Assembly (NCBI GenBank): GCA_900752845.1
Contig: CAADWU010000044.1
Span: 1 to 15,038 of the forward strand
DNA: 15,038 bases
Direction: 5' to 3'
From: Candidatus Gastranaerophilales bacterium
GTDB taxonomy: Bacteria; Cyanobacteriota; Vampirovibrionia; Gastranaerophilales; Gastranaerophilaceae
Positions within the stretch are counted from its first letter, which is position 1. Every line of letters starts with the position of its first letter. This document shows, in pieces, positions 1 to 6,923 of the stretch. A model generated the notes under the pieces. The model saw only the letters and a list, made by a program, of their open reading frames with translations, did no database searches and was not told the DNA's origin. The translations under genes and the position numbers were made by a program.

Positions 1-110
1 ATGCCCGCTATTAATCTTGCCCATAAATCATAATCAAAATAATCGGCAGTAATTGTAAATGCCAAAATCAGTAAAAATAATGTTATATAAAATAAAGCAG
101 CTTTCTTCAT
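1..110 (-). CDS. N-terminus of a membrane protein (partial, runs off the window)
   Basis: Only the first 36 codons are in the window. The peptide begins MKKAALFYITLFLLILAF, a short basic start followed by a hydrophobic helix of about 16 residues, then a segment ending DYDLWARLIAG. This looks like the signal-anchor or first membrane segment of a polytopic inner-membrane protein; short acidic/aromatic loops of this kind after the first helix occur in large lipid-carrier glycosyltransferase-like membrane proteins, but that family assignment is only a guess. No Shine-Dalgarno is visible. A TAAAAT hexamer (118-123) lies 7 nt before the ATG, so the message could be leaderless. The frame is open to the window edge. 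Confidence 0.6.
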   Translation of the reverse strand, partial: MKKAALFYITLFLLILAFTITADYFDYDLWARLIAG

Positions 111-127
111 AAGTAAAATTTTAGCAT

Positions 128-159
128 AAAAAAAGACCGATAATCAGTCGGTCTTTTTT
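128..159 (-). terminator. Rho-independent terminator of the 176-460 gene
   Basis: Perfect stem AAGACCGA (133-140) / TCGGTCTT (148-155) with a 7-nt loop. It is extended by an A-run on the left and a T-run on the right, so either strand could use it. It lies 17 nt past the stop of the minus-strand gene at 176, whose transcript would run into the U-tract. Confidence 0.85.
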
Positions 160-175
160 CTATACTTAAAACTAA

Positions 176-460
176 TTATGCTGCAACTGATCCTTTAATT
201 TCACGGATAAGATATTCAGCAACCCATTCAAAATCTTTGTTGCATTCAGCAGCTTTTTCAAGATATTTAACGGAAGCATCGCCGATTCTGATTAAAGTCA
301 TTGCAACAACACCTCTTTTAATACCTCTTACAACTTGTAATTCATCAACAAGCTGCGGTAAAACTGAAGTTCCGATATTAACTAATTTATTTTCTAATTC
401 ATTTTTAGTTGAGTTGTCTGCATTTTCTAATTTTGAAAGAATTTCGTTAACTGTTTCCAT
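176..460 (-). CDS. Small all-helical HEAT-like protein
   Basis: A 94-residue soluble, acidic, all-helical protein with no signal peptide or membrane segment. The middle (about residues 24-73) reads like one to two HEAT/armadillo-type helical hairpins: an amphipathic helix with LVNIGTSVLPQLVDEL, then RGVVAMTLIRIGDASVKYL. The spaced Ile-Gly and Leu pattern is typical of PBS-lyase/HEAT repeats. Such modules usually mediate protein-protein contacts; no partner can be named here. An upstream ATG at 475 would add five residues, but a GGAG sequence lies 8-9 nt before the ATG at 460 and would be inside the longer version, so 460 is preferred. It is a single-gene unit with its own promoter and terminator. 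Confidence 0.75.
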   Translation of the reverse strand: METVNEILSKLENADNSTKNELENKLVNIGTSVLPQLVDELQVVRGIKRGVVAMTLIRIGDASVKYLEKAAECNKDFEWVAEYLIREIKGSVAA

Positions 461-488
461 TATATTTGTCTCCATTTATCTAATCTAT

Positions 489-518
489 ATTATGATTATA
501 AACTAAAAAACATCACAA
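489..518 (-). promoter_or_regulatory. Possible sigma70 promoter for the HEAT-like gene
   Basis: On the minus strand, TTGTGA (513-518) and CATAAT (489-494) are separated by 18 bp, which places transcription start near 482 and a short leader that includes the GGAG. The hexamers are only moderate matches in AT-rich DNA. Confidence 0.35.
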
Positions 519-533
519 ATCTGATTTCCTTAC

Positions 534-560
534 ATAATCTTTATATCGTATAAAGATTAT
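534..560. repeat. Perfect 12-bp inverted repeat, possible operator
   Basis: ATAATCTTTATA (534-545) and TATAAAGATTAT (549-560) are exact reverse complements around a 3-nt centre. The element lies about 16 bp upstream of the proposed -35 of the HEAT-like gene and 28 bp before the terminator of the 632-2683 gene. It has no U-tract, so it is more like a regulator-binding palindrome than a terminator. Confidence 0.55.
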
Positions 561-584
561 CATTTGTTTATATTAAGACAAAAT

Positions 585-609
585 AAAAAAGCAGGCTGTG
601 ACCTGCTTT
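585..609 (-). terminator. Rho-independent terminator of the 683-aa gene
   Basis: Stem AAGCAGG (589-595) / CCTGCTT (602-608) with a 6-nt loop, followed on the minus strand by a run of T. It starts 23 nt past the stop of the long gene at 632. Confidence 0.85.
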
Positions 610-631
610 ATAGTGTAGTGTGTAGTAAATT

Positions 632-2683
632 TTAACTGTATAGTTTAAATGTTCTTTCGATATTTTTATCTATTGCCGATTTAATTGAATCGTATTCTGT
701 TTGCAGTGAATTGTGTTCTGTATCTATATTTTTCAATTCCATATCATATCTTTTATCTTTATTTTCAATTTTGTTCATAGCTGCTTTATATTCAGCTTCT
801 GCTTTTGTTATGGCAGCTGTGTTGGTTTGTTCTGTAATATCGCTGCAGTTTGAATACATTACGGTATTCCAAGTATATTTGGAATCTACCTGTTCCATTG
901 TTACAAGACCGCTTTCAAAGGCAAACTGCATCCATTCGCTGCTTGAAGCAAGACCGTCTTGTAAAGTTTTATAGCCGCCGCTTAGCATACGGTTGAATAT
1001 ATTAGTATACCATTGAGCTTTAGCATCACCGTTTTCATTATATGAATCAGTCGGTTTTGTAGAGTCAATCCATGCAAACTTAGGTTCACCGTAAGTGTCC
1101 ATGATATTATCAAGAATTATTACATTAGCTATAGGACGAAAATCATCTTTTGCCTGACCTGTCAGATTTGCCATTAACCATTCAAAGTTACCAAGGTTTG
1201 CATAATCCTCAAACGGTAATGTATTTGAACCGAATAATACCAATTCTAATGCTTTTGCAGCTTCTTCATAAGCTGTGTATTCAGGGCTGCCTGTGCCTCT
1301 GAATTCAGGAAGGCTCGGGTTCCATACAGAATATATTGAAGTGTTTAAAGAATTGATAACATTCAAACCTACTTGTTTCATAGTATCAAGAGTAGGAGGT
1401 ACATATTCTGTTAATGAAAATGAAGCTACAGAACCTGTTTCAGTAGAAGAACCGTCTCCGTTATCATTAGTTGTAGTTCCGCTTAGTGATGTATTAAAGT
1501 TAGGTACGGTATAAGTTACTGCACCTTCTCCTTCACCAAGTACAAAGCTTATATTGCTGCCGCTATCCTTAACAGTTGGTGTGAAATTTTGAGTGTTGCC
1601 TTCTTCATCTGTTGTAGTCACAGTATAACCGCTATAACCTGATGCACCATTATTTGCTGTAATAACCATTTTACTGCCGTCAGCTGTTGTAAATGTCATG
1701 CTTGAAGATGTAATACTGCCTGCTGCATCCTTATTATGTGTCATAGTAAGAGTACTGTTGGCATTTGTATAAGTTGTTGTTCCGTTGACAGCAGAAGACA
1801 ACTGAGATTGCAAATCTTTGAAATATGTTTTTGATGCACTTTTGCCGTTAACATTATCAAAGTAAGCACCTGTTCCGTCACTGTTAACGTGAGCAAGTTT
1901 TTCAGCTTGAGAAACAAAGTTAGATAAATTATTCAAATATCCTGCTATTACACCTGCGTCACCGGCACTTTGTATTTGTTGGGTTAACGTGTTAAGGTTT
2001 GTTCCTGAACTATTTGTCATGCTCTCTAATTTAGTTTTCATATTATTTGCAATAGTTAATGTCCAAGCATCATAAGCTGTATTATAGTTAGCTAATTTAC
2101 TTGTATATTCATAATATGCTGTACCTTGAATTGTTGTATTGTAGCCCTCAATGCCTTTTTCTTCGTTTCCTAAGTATGCTTCTTCCAATTCCTCTGCAGT
2201 CATGCCGGAAGATACGTTAATGGGATTGCCTTTAGCGTCGTACTGGCCTGTCATGTAAGGAATTGTTTTATCACTCACATCTTCGTATTGTTTCAAGTTA
2301 TCAAAGAATGTGGTTTCTTTTTTCAAACCGTAAGCTTCTAAGAACTTATCAACATTACCGTTAGCATTTTCAAAATTAATAGCTTCTCTTTCAGATACCA
2401 GCAATCTTCCAGACATATCAGATATACCGTACTGGTTGTTATACTGGTTGTAAGATGTAAGAGCATTGAAAGTTAATTGTTGATAACTTGTATTGTTATC
2501 AGCATCGTAATTGGTAAACATCAATTGAGCATCATTCAAAGCAGTTACATAAGCTTCACTTACCTGTGAGCTTTTTGTAGCAAGGCGCATCTTATCGTTG
2601 TTGATAATTTGAGCTCGAAGCTCGTTATCAGACATACGGGATGTTATAGATAATAATCTTGCCTGTCCTGCCGCCATTCCCAT
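632..2683 (-). CDS. Large helical-ended, Ser/Thr-rich surface-like protein of unknown function
   Basis: A 683-residue protein not matched to any named family, but of a type I associate with Gastranaerophilales. It has no Sec signal peptide. Residues 1-60 (MGMAAGQARLLSITSRMSDN...) look like a long amphipathic helix with many Asn and Gln. About residues 290-430 form a Thr/Ser/Gly/Asn-rich, beta-prone section like an exposed passenger. The last 60 residues (from AITKAEAEYKAAMNKIENKD to NIERTFKLYS) form a charged heptad-like coiled coil. Helical ends around a variable beta middle, without a Sec signal, is the plan of flagellar axial proteins (hook-associated proteins, flagellins) and similar filament subunits, so export by a non-Sec route is plausible but unproven. 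AAGGA lies 11 nt before the ATG. A sigma28-like promoter lies about 50 bp upstream and a good terminator follows. Cys is nearly absent (one, in YSNCSD). Confidence 0.9.
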   Translation of the reverse strand: MGMAAGQARLLSITSRMSDNELRAQIINNDKMRLATKSSQVSEAYVTALNDAQLMFTNYDADNNTSYQQLTFNALTSYNQYNNQYGISDMSGRLLVSEREAINFENANGNVDKFLEAYGLKKETTFFDNLKQYEDVSDKTIPYMTGQYDAKGNPINVSSGMTAEELEEAYLGNEEKGIEGYNTTIQGTAYYEYTSKLANYNTAYDAWTLTIANNMKTKLESMTNSSGTNLNTLTQQIQSAGDAGVIAGYLNNLSNFVSQAEKLAHVNSDGTGAYFDNVNGKSASKTYFKDLQSQLSSAVNGTTTYTNANSTLTMTHNKDAAGSITSSSMTFTTADGSKMVITANNGASGYSGYTVTTTDEEGNTQNFTPTVKDSGSNISFVLGEGEGAVTYTVPNFNTSLSGTTTNDNGDGSSTETGSVASFSLTEYVPPTLDTMKQVGLNVINSLNTSIYSVWNPSLPEFRGTGSPEYTAYEEAAKALELVLFGSNTLPFEDYANLGNFEWLMANLTGQAKDDFRPIANVIILDNIMDTYGEPKFAWIDSTKPTDSYNENGDAKAQWYTNIFNRMLSGGYKTLQDGLASSSEWMQFAFESGLVTMEQVDSKYTWNTVMYSNCSDITEQTNTAAITKAEAEYKAAMNKIENKDKRYDMELKNIDTEHNSLQTEYDSIKSAIDKNIERTFKLYS

Positions 2684-2730
2684 AGTGACGTTTATCCTTT
2701 CGAATTTCCTTAGTAACTTTCACTATGGTA

Positions 2731-2757
2731 TGTCGGACTATTTATGCAAAAACTTTA
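2731..2757 (-). promoter_or_regulatory. Sigma28-like promoter upstream of the 683-aa gene
   Basis: On the minus strand TAAAGTTT (2750-2757) is followed after 11 bp by GTCCGACA (2731-2738). The flagellar sigma28 (FliA/SigD) consensus is TAAAGTTT-N11-GCCGATAA. The -35 half is a perfect match; the -10 half shares the CCGA core only if shifted by one base. The ATG lies about 48 bp downstream. An ordinary sigma70 promoter cannot be excluded. Confidence 0.4.
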
Positions 2758-2773
2758 ATAAATAATCATAAAT

Positions 2774-2792
2774 TGTTACAAATATGTTACAA
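2774..2792. repeat. Two TGTTACAA direct repeats one helical turn apart
   Basis: TGTTACAA occurs at 2774-2781 and 2785-2792, an 11-bp period that puts both on the same DNA face. They overlap the stop codon of the PLP enzyme and end 17 bp before the sigma28-like -35 of the next gene, a usual place for an activator site. Confidence 0.35.
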
Positions 2793-3812
2793 TCTGCAAA
2801 GTGCCTGTTTAAGACGTATTAATTTGTTTTCACAGGTTCCAATCCCGCATAAAAGCATCGTTGAAACATCATTTGTCTTTTCATCTTCAATATTAAAATT
2901 TTCAAACAGTTTTTCAGAAAGTTCGTAACCTGACATTAAATTATGTTTGATTAAAATTTTGGTTATATCGTCACCGCCGAACTCAACTGTATTAACAGAA
3001 TTTCTGATTTCTTTAATGTTTTTTATTAAATCAGAGATTTTCTTTTTACCTTTTGCACTGTTTAAGTAATTAATATTTGCCTCAATGCTTGCAAGAATCG
3101 GGTAAGACGGTGATGTTGTGTTAATCATTGATAGTGCTTTTTGGGCTGACAGGTTGCAATTCACGTGCAGCAATGCTGTCGGATTTAATCCGCCTGCTGT
3201 TTTATGGAGAGATTGAATTGTAAAATCCGCAATACTTACTGCACTCTGCGGCAAATCTTTTGAAAAAGGATATAATGCACCATGTGCTTCATCAACAATT
3301 AAATATGCTCCGTTTTTTTCACAAACTTCTTTTAATTCTTTTATATCAGAAACTATTCCTTCATAAGTCGGACTTGTTACAATGACTGCTTTAACTCCTT
3401 TTACATCAATTAATTCGGAAGTTGTTTTGCAAGGCACTCCCCACTCTTTAGAAAATGGTAAGTTATAATAAACAGGTATTGCACCGGCAAGTTTTACGGC
3501 ATTTTCATGACATGGATGAGCATTTTCCCATATTAAAACTTTATCGCCTTGTTTTACGCAAGATAAAACAGCTGCTATTATACCGCTTGTAGAACCGTTT
3601 GTTAAAAAATGAGTATAAACTGTACCATAAATATTTGAAGCACGTTTCTCAGCCTGCTCAAGCGCCTCTTGCGGATTGTGTGCATCTGTTTCAGATATGT
3701 CATATTTGTATAATTGTCTGAACTTATTAAAAATAAAAAACTTTTGTGAATGCGAGGGTGTCGTAAACAAAAGTTTTCTATTTTTTTTTCTTAATAATTT
3801 TATAAGGCTCAT
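2787..3812 (-). CDS. Short PLP-dependent enzyme of the Orn/Lys/Arg decarboxylase fold
   Basis: A 341-residue fold-type I PLP enzyme, closest in pattern to the Bacillus SpeA/YaaO group of Orn/Lys/Arg decarboxylases. Visible motifs: TTPSHSQ (17-23) where the family has a MPGHK-like motif, a DxxHNP segment (43-47), the phosphate-binding loop TNGSTSG (71-77), SPTYEG (147-152), DEAHG (174-178; Asp174 should contact the pyridine nitrogen) and SLHKT (201-205) with Lys204 as the expected Schiff-base lysine. The family is normally about 480 residues; here the major PLP domain is followed by only a stunted C-terminal part, so the substrate could differ from a basic amino acid. The Shine-Dalgarno is weak. 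A run of A residues just after the start (LLRKKNRK) is a place where a frameshift could hide. It lies downstream of the PilZ gene across the 66-bp repeat pair. Confidence 0.85.
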   Translation of the reverse strand: MSLIKLLRKKNRKLLFTTPSHSQKFFIFNKFRQLYKYDISETDAHNPQEALEQAEKRASNIYGTVYTHFLTNGSTSGIIAAVLSCVKQGDKVLIWENAHPCHENAVKLAGAIPVYYNLPFSKEWGVPCKTTSELIDVKGVKAVIVTSPTYEGIVSDIKELKEVCEKNGAYLIVDEAHGALYPFSKDLPQSAVSIADFTIQSLHKTAGGLNPTALLHVNCNLSAQKALSMINTTSPSYPILASIEANINYLNSAKGKKKISDLIKNIKEIRNSVNTVEFGGDDITKILIKHNLMSGYELSEKLFENFNIEDEKTNDVSTMLLCGIGTCENKLIRLKQALCRL

Positions 3813-3829
3813 TAAAAAGGTACACTCTT

Positions 3830-3959
3830 TCTTTAGTGTTGCTCTTGAAAATTGTACGAACTTCCCGTGACGGGTGGAACGGCTACGCTCCCAGTTCTTT
3901 AGTGTTGATTTTAAAAGTTTGTAAACTTCCTTTGGCGGGTGGAGCGGCTACGCTCCTAT
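3830..3959. repeat. Tandem pair of imperfect 66-bp GC-rich repeats with hairpins
   Basis: Copy A (3830-3895) and copy B (3896-3959) both begin TCTTTAGTGTTG and end in a hairpin of the form GGAGCG-GCTA-CGCTCC. The stem is perfect in copy B (3941-3956) and has one mismatch in copy A (3876-3891). Copy A also contains CCCG-TGA-CGGG (3864-3874). The pair fills the gap between two minus-strand genes almost exactly: copy B touches the stop codon of the PilZ gene, and copy A ends 18 bp before the start of the PLP gene. The GC content is far above the flanks and neither copy is coding. It is probably one site of a dispersed intergenic repeat (REP/MITE-like), not a terminator, as there is no U-tract. 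Confidence 0.75.
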
Positions 3960-4546
3960 TTATTTCTGATCTCAATACTTCTTTTAGCACAATATTGTGT
4001 TAAAGTCATTTTGTCTTTGCTGTTGTTATAATCAAATCTTCCTGATAAAGTGTATCCGCCGTCATTATTTTTTTCAATTCTTATAGGGCTGAATATACAT
4101 TCAACAGATTGTTCCTCTGATAAAGGCAAGACAACTTTATATTCAAGCTCAATATTAATATTTTCATTGGTCTTAAATCTCATACCGCCTGCGGATATAT
4201 CAAGGGTTGTGATTTTATGAATAACATCATCAGTTTTTAAATCAATATCGTAAACAAATTTAATACGTGTGTATTGACGTCTTTGTAAAAATCTGTGTTT
4301 TGCAGGATTTGCGATTTTAATTTTTCTGCCTTCGATAGTTTCTGGATATGAATCAAAATATAAAAGACCATGCTTTGTTTGAGTATAAAATTCACAGTAA
4401 TTGTGTTTGAGCATACCATCAGGCTCATATTCAAGCTCAACAGTAAAGTATTTAGGCTCAACATCAACAATTGTACCTTTGTTTGCACATTTAAAATCTG
4501 ACGGTACAATTGTAATTTTTCTGTCTTTTTCTATTAATTCTCTCAT
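3956..4546 (-). CDS. PilZ-domain protein, predicted c-di-GMP receptor
   Basis: A 196-residue cytosolic protein. Residues 85-190 form a PilZ beta-barrel with both signature motifs: RxxxR in RRQYTR (89-94) at the domain edge, and DxSxxG in DISAGG (116-121). These residues bind cyclic di-GMP in PilZ proteins, so binding is likely intact. Residues 1-80 form a beta-rich N-terminal domain like the YcgR-N/PilZN module (ITIVPSDFKCANKGTIVDVE, then a long strand pair), an arrangement seen in proteins that brake flagella or modulate surface structures in response to c-di-GMP. AGAGGA lies 6 nt before the ATG, and a strong promoter lies just upstream. The 3' end abuts the 66-bp repeats with no terminator, so read-through into the PLP gene is possible. 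Confidence 0.92.
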   Translation of the reverse strand: MRELIEKDRKITIVPSDFKCANKGTIVDVEPKYFTVELEYEPDGMLKHNYCEFYTQTKHGLLYFDSYPETIEGRKIKIANPAKHRFLQRRQYTRIKFVYDIDLKTDDVIHKITTLDISAGGMRFKTNENINIELEYKVVLPLSEEQSVECIFSPIRIEKNNDGGYTLSGRFDYNNSKDKMTLTQYCAKRSIEIRNK

Positions 4547-4578
4547 GATAATCCTCTTAAATGCTTATACTTAAGTTG

Positions 4579-4607
4579 ATTATACGATATTTTTTGAAAT
4601 TTGTCCA
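4579..4607 (-). promoter_or_regulatory. Strong sigma70 promoter for the PilZ gene
   Basis: On the minus strand TGGACA (4602-4607, 5/6 to TTGACA), a 17-bp spacer, and a perfect TATAAT (4579-4584). Start would be near 4572, giving a leader of about 25 nt that contains AGAGGA. Confidence 0.8.
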
Positions 4608-4710
4608 ATATAACTAGATTATTAATTATCCTTAATAATTAGTATTAAAAAAAATAATAATTATTTCTGCCAATGAATTACGCATGAAAAAGTTCTAATA
4701 TAGTTATGTA

Positions 4711-4768
4711 AATCCTCAACTCTTCTGATTGCTCAGTATTTGCCCCTCAGTTATATAGAGGGGCTTTT
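4711..4768 (+). ncRNA. Candidate small RNA ending in an orphan terminator
   Basis: A well-formed plus-strand terminator (4742-4768) exists here although there is no plus-strand gene before it in the window. The roughly 60-nt segment before and including it is C/U-rich, with AATCCTCAACTCTTC at 4711-4725 that could pair with Shine-Dalgarno sequences. TATAGT (4699-4704) could serve as -10 with a weak TTACGC 15 bp upstream, so the 5' end is uncertain. Size and an unpaired CCUC element recall cyanobacterial Yfr1, but the Yfr1 core motif is not matched, so this is only an analogy. Confidence 0.4.
4742..4768 (+). terminator. Plus-strand Rho-independent terminator without an upstream gene
   Basis: GCCCCTC (4742-4748) and GAGGGGC (4758-4764) form a perfect 7-bp GC-rich stem with a 9-nt loop, followed by TTTTCTTT. 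On the minus strand there is no U-tract, so it terminates plus-strand transcription only. Confidence 0.8.
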
Positions 4769-4780
4769 CTTTAAGCAACA

Positions 4781-4806
4781 AAAATGACCGCCTAAACGGT
4801 CATTTT
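4781..4806 (-). terminator. Terminator of the rpsE-rpmD-rplO-secY operon
   Basis: AAAATGACCG (4781-4790) and CGGTCATTTT (4797-4806) form a perfect 10-bp stem with a 6-nt loop. On the minus strand it is followed by a T-rich tract. It begins 24 nt past the secY stop codon. Confidence 0.88.
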
Positions 4807-4829
4807 ATGTGTATTATTTGTGTGTAGCA

Positions 4830-6167
4830 CTATTCTTTCAGGAAAGATTCATAGTTTCTTGCCAAAAGGTGAGTTCTTACCTGATTAATCAAGTCTAAAG
4901 CAACACCGACCATGATGATTAATGAAGTTGCACCAATCCCCTGCAAAGTTTTGATATTTGTAACATAACTTGCAAGTGAAGGAACAAGAGCAATAATACC
5001 AAGTCCCATAGCTCCGATAAAAGTTGTCTTTGTCAAAATTTTATCCAAAGCTTCTGCGGTAGGTCTTCCCGGTTTAATCCCCGGAATAGACGAACCGTAT
5101 TTTTTAAGGTTATCGGCAATATCTTTTGGCTGCATGTTCGGCATAATTGAAGCATAGAAGAATGTTAACGCAACAATTAATGAGAAATACAATACGTAAT
5201 ATACCCATCCGTCAGGACTTAAAACCTGATTTAAATGAATAACTACATTTTTAACAGCCTCGCTTTTGAAATTAGCCTGTCCCACCAAGCTTAAAATTGT
5301 AGATGGGAAAAGCAAGATTGCAATAGCAAAGATAATAGGCATTACACCGCCCGGATTAAGTTTGAACGGAATAAAAGAATTCATGCCGCCGTAAACTTTG
5401 TTTCCAACTTGTCTTTTAGGGTTAACAATAATAACTTTTCTTACAGCTTCCTGCATGATTACAATGAATACCATTGCAAGGAAAAATATTAAAAGTAATA
5501 CTGCCAAACCAACCTGCATCATCGAATTATGAGCAACAATCTGTGCTGTTCTTGATGCGTAAATAGGAATACCTGATAAGATGCCGACAAAGATTATCAG
5601 AGAACCGCCGTTACCGATACCTTTTTCAGTAATTAATTCAGAAATCCACATTACAAGTACAGAACCTGCTGTTAACACAGCCATAGAACTTATAAAGAAC
5701 ATAATCGGGTTAACATTCGGAAGTATTGCACCAGGTAAATGATGTAAATACAACATGAATATTAACGATTGGAATGCTGCCAATACAACAGTGAAAACAC
5801 GTGTGTATTGAGATAATTTTCTTCTGCCTGCTTCACCTTCTTCTTTTTGTAATTTTTCCAGTGAAGGAATAACTACAGAAATAAGCTGAATAATGATTGA
5901 TGCAGTGATGTAAGGTCCGATACCTAAAGCAAAAATAGATACTTTACCTAAAGCACCGCCTGAGAACAAGTCAAGGAAACCAATGATATTGTTACCTTGA
6001 GCAATGTTGCTGAAGATTTGGTTGTTAATACCAAATAAAGGCATTTGAACACCAAGTCTGAATGCAGCAATCATCAGGAATGTAAAAAGAATTTTTTGTT
6101 TCAATCCTGAAGCCTGCCACATTGACATCAAATCATCAGTTGTCGGCATTTTTATTCCTTGTGCCAT
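4830..6167 (-). CDS. secY: Protein translocase subunit SecY
   Basis: A 445-residue ten-helix membrane protein forming the Sec channel that moves signal-peptide proteins across, and membrane proteins into, the inner membrane. Landmarks: the plug/helix 2 region IGFLDLFSGGALGKVS (62-77), SecY signature GPYITASIIIQLI (84-96), the cytosolic loop QKEEGEAGRRKLSQYTR (107-123), signature 2 ITEKGIGNGGSLIIF (179-193), the C4 loop QEAVRKVIIVNPKRQ (239-253) and the C5 loop GIKPG (363-367). In E. coli the C5 loop has the essential Arg357 (GIRPG); here a Lys is in that place. The start overlaps the rplO stop as TAATG, which implies translational coupling; the SD is weak (AAGG 13 nt upstream). It is the last gene of the operon and the usual neighbours adk and map do not follow. 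Confidence 0.98.
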   Translation of the reverse strand: MAQGIKMPTTDDLMSMWQASGLKQKILFTFLMIAAFRLGVQMPLFGINNQIFSNIAQGNNIIGFLDLFSGGALGKVSIFALGIGPYITASIIIQLISVVIPSLEKLQKEEGEAGRRKLSQYTRVFTVVLAAFQSLIFMLYLHHLPGAILPNVNPIMFFISSMAVLTAGSVLVMWISELITEKGIGNGGSLIIFVGILSGIPIYASRTAQIVAHNSMMQVGLAVLLLIFFLAMVFIVIMQEAVRKVIIVNPKRQVGNKVYGGMNSFIPFKLNPGGVMPIIFAIAILLFPSTILSLVGQANFKSEAVKNVVIHLNQVLSPDGWVYYVLYFSLIVALTFFYASIMPNMQPKDIADNLKKYGSSIPGIKPGRPTAEALDKILTKTTFIGAMGLGIIALVPSLASYVTNIKTLQGIGATSLIIMVGVALDLINQVRTHLLARNYESFLKE

Positions 6168-6613
6168 TATATTAACTCAACCTTTCCGCCTGCTTTTTCA
6201 ATTTTTTCTTTTGCTGATGGTGTAACATAAGCAGCTTTAACAGTAACAGCATCTTTTAATTCGCCGTTGCCTAAAACTCTTAAACCAACGCAAGAAGGGT
6301 GAACTCTGCCTGATTCTTTTAAAATTTCCAAAGAAACTTCTTTTAAACCGTATTGAGCAATTCTGCCAACATTGATTTCACCATAGTTCAACTGGTTAAT
6401 AATTTTAAAGCCTTTTAATTTTGGCATTTGTCTGTAACCCGGCATTTGACCGCCTTCAAAACCTCTTTTAGAAGAGTTTCCTGAACGTTGTCCTTCACCG
6501 TTATGACCACGACAAGATGTTTTACCACGTCCTGATGAACGTCCTCTGCCTACTCTTTTTGTTTTATGTGTTGCACCTTCTGCAGGTCTTAAATCTTCTA
6601 ATGTTATTGTCAT
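6167..6613 (-). CDS. rplO: 50S ribosomal protein L15
   Basis: A 148-residue ribosomal protein of normal length. It has the basic Gly/Arg-rich N-terminal extension that penetrates 23S rRNA (KRVGRGRSSGRGKTSCRGHN, about 19-38), the conserved FEGGQMPGYRQMPKLKGF segment (52-69), and a globular C-terminal domain ending in the usual Val-Glu-Leu-Ile-like tail. AAGGA lies 8 nt before the ATG. Its last stop base is shared with the secY start. It is separated from rpmD by 82 nt, a long gap for an spc operon. Confidence 0.97.
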   Translation of the reverse strand: MTITLEDLRPAEGATHKTKRVGRGRSSGRGKTSCRGHNGEGQRSGNSSKRGFEGGQMPGYRQMPKLKGFKIINQLNYGEINVGRIAQYGLKEVSLEILKESGRVHPSCVGLRVLGNGELKDAVTVKAAYVTPSAKEKIEKAGGKVELI

Positions 6614-6695
6614 TTTAATTTTCCTTTTTATCTTGTATGACTGCTCGCTTTCACTATCGCCACAAGGCTGTACGCAATCAATCAGTTTAATTCAT

Positions 6696-6887
6696 TTATT
6701 CAACGATTTGTACTAAATGAGGTACTTTGTTTACCATACCCATGATAGTAGGGCTGTTGTAGTGTTCAACTACTTGATCTTGTTTAGTTAAACCTAAGCC
6801 TCTTACAACTTTGCGTTGTTTATCAGAAGCACCGATTAAACCTCTAACAAGTTTAATTTTTATTTGTTTTAATTCAGTTTTTGCCAT
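6696..6887 (-). CDS. rpmD: 50S ribosomal protein L30
   Basis: A 63-residue protein with the typical L30 pattern: the first strand KQIKIKLVRGLIGASDKQRK, then VRGLGLTKQDQVVEHYNSPTI, then a short C-terminal strand VPHLVQIVE. L30 is a small 23S rRNA-binding protein of the large subunit, present in most but not all bacteria. AAGGA lies 10 nt before the ATG. It sits between rpsE and rplO, the conserved order. Confidence 0.96.
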   Translation of the reverse strand: MAKTELKQIKIKLVRGLIGASDKQRKVVRGLGLTKQDQVVEHYNSPTIMGMVNKVPHLVQIVE

Positions 6888-6923
6888 TTTCTTTTATTCC
6901 TTATATTTATAATACAAAATTCT

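Noticed and set aside
1275..1514. Plus-strand frames opposite the 683-aa gene
   Set aside because: They have no SD and simply mirror the codon use of the strongly supported gene on the other strand.
3830..3959. CRISPR-like array
   Set aside because: Only two units, directly joined with no spacers and only partly alike; no cas genes are near.
4237..4509. Second minus-strand frame of 90 codons inside the PilZ gene
   Set aside because: It is an out-of-frame shadow; the PilZ frame carries both signature motifs and the SD-supported start.
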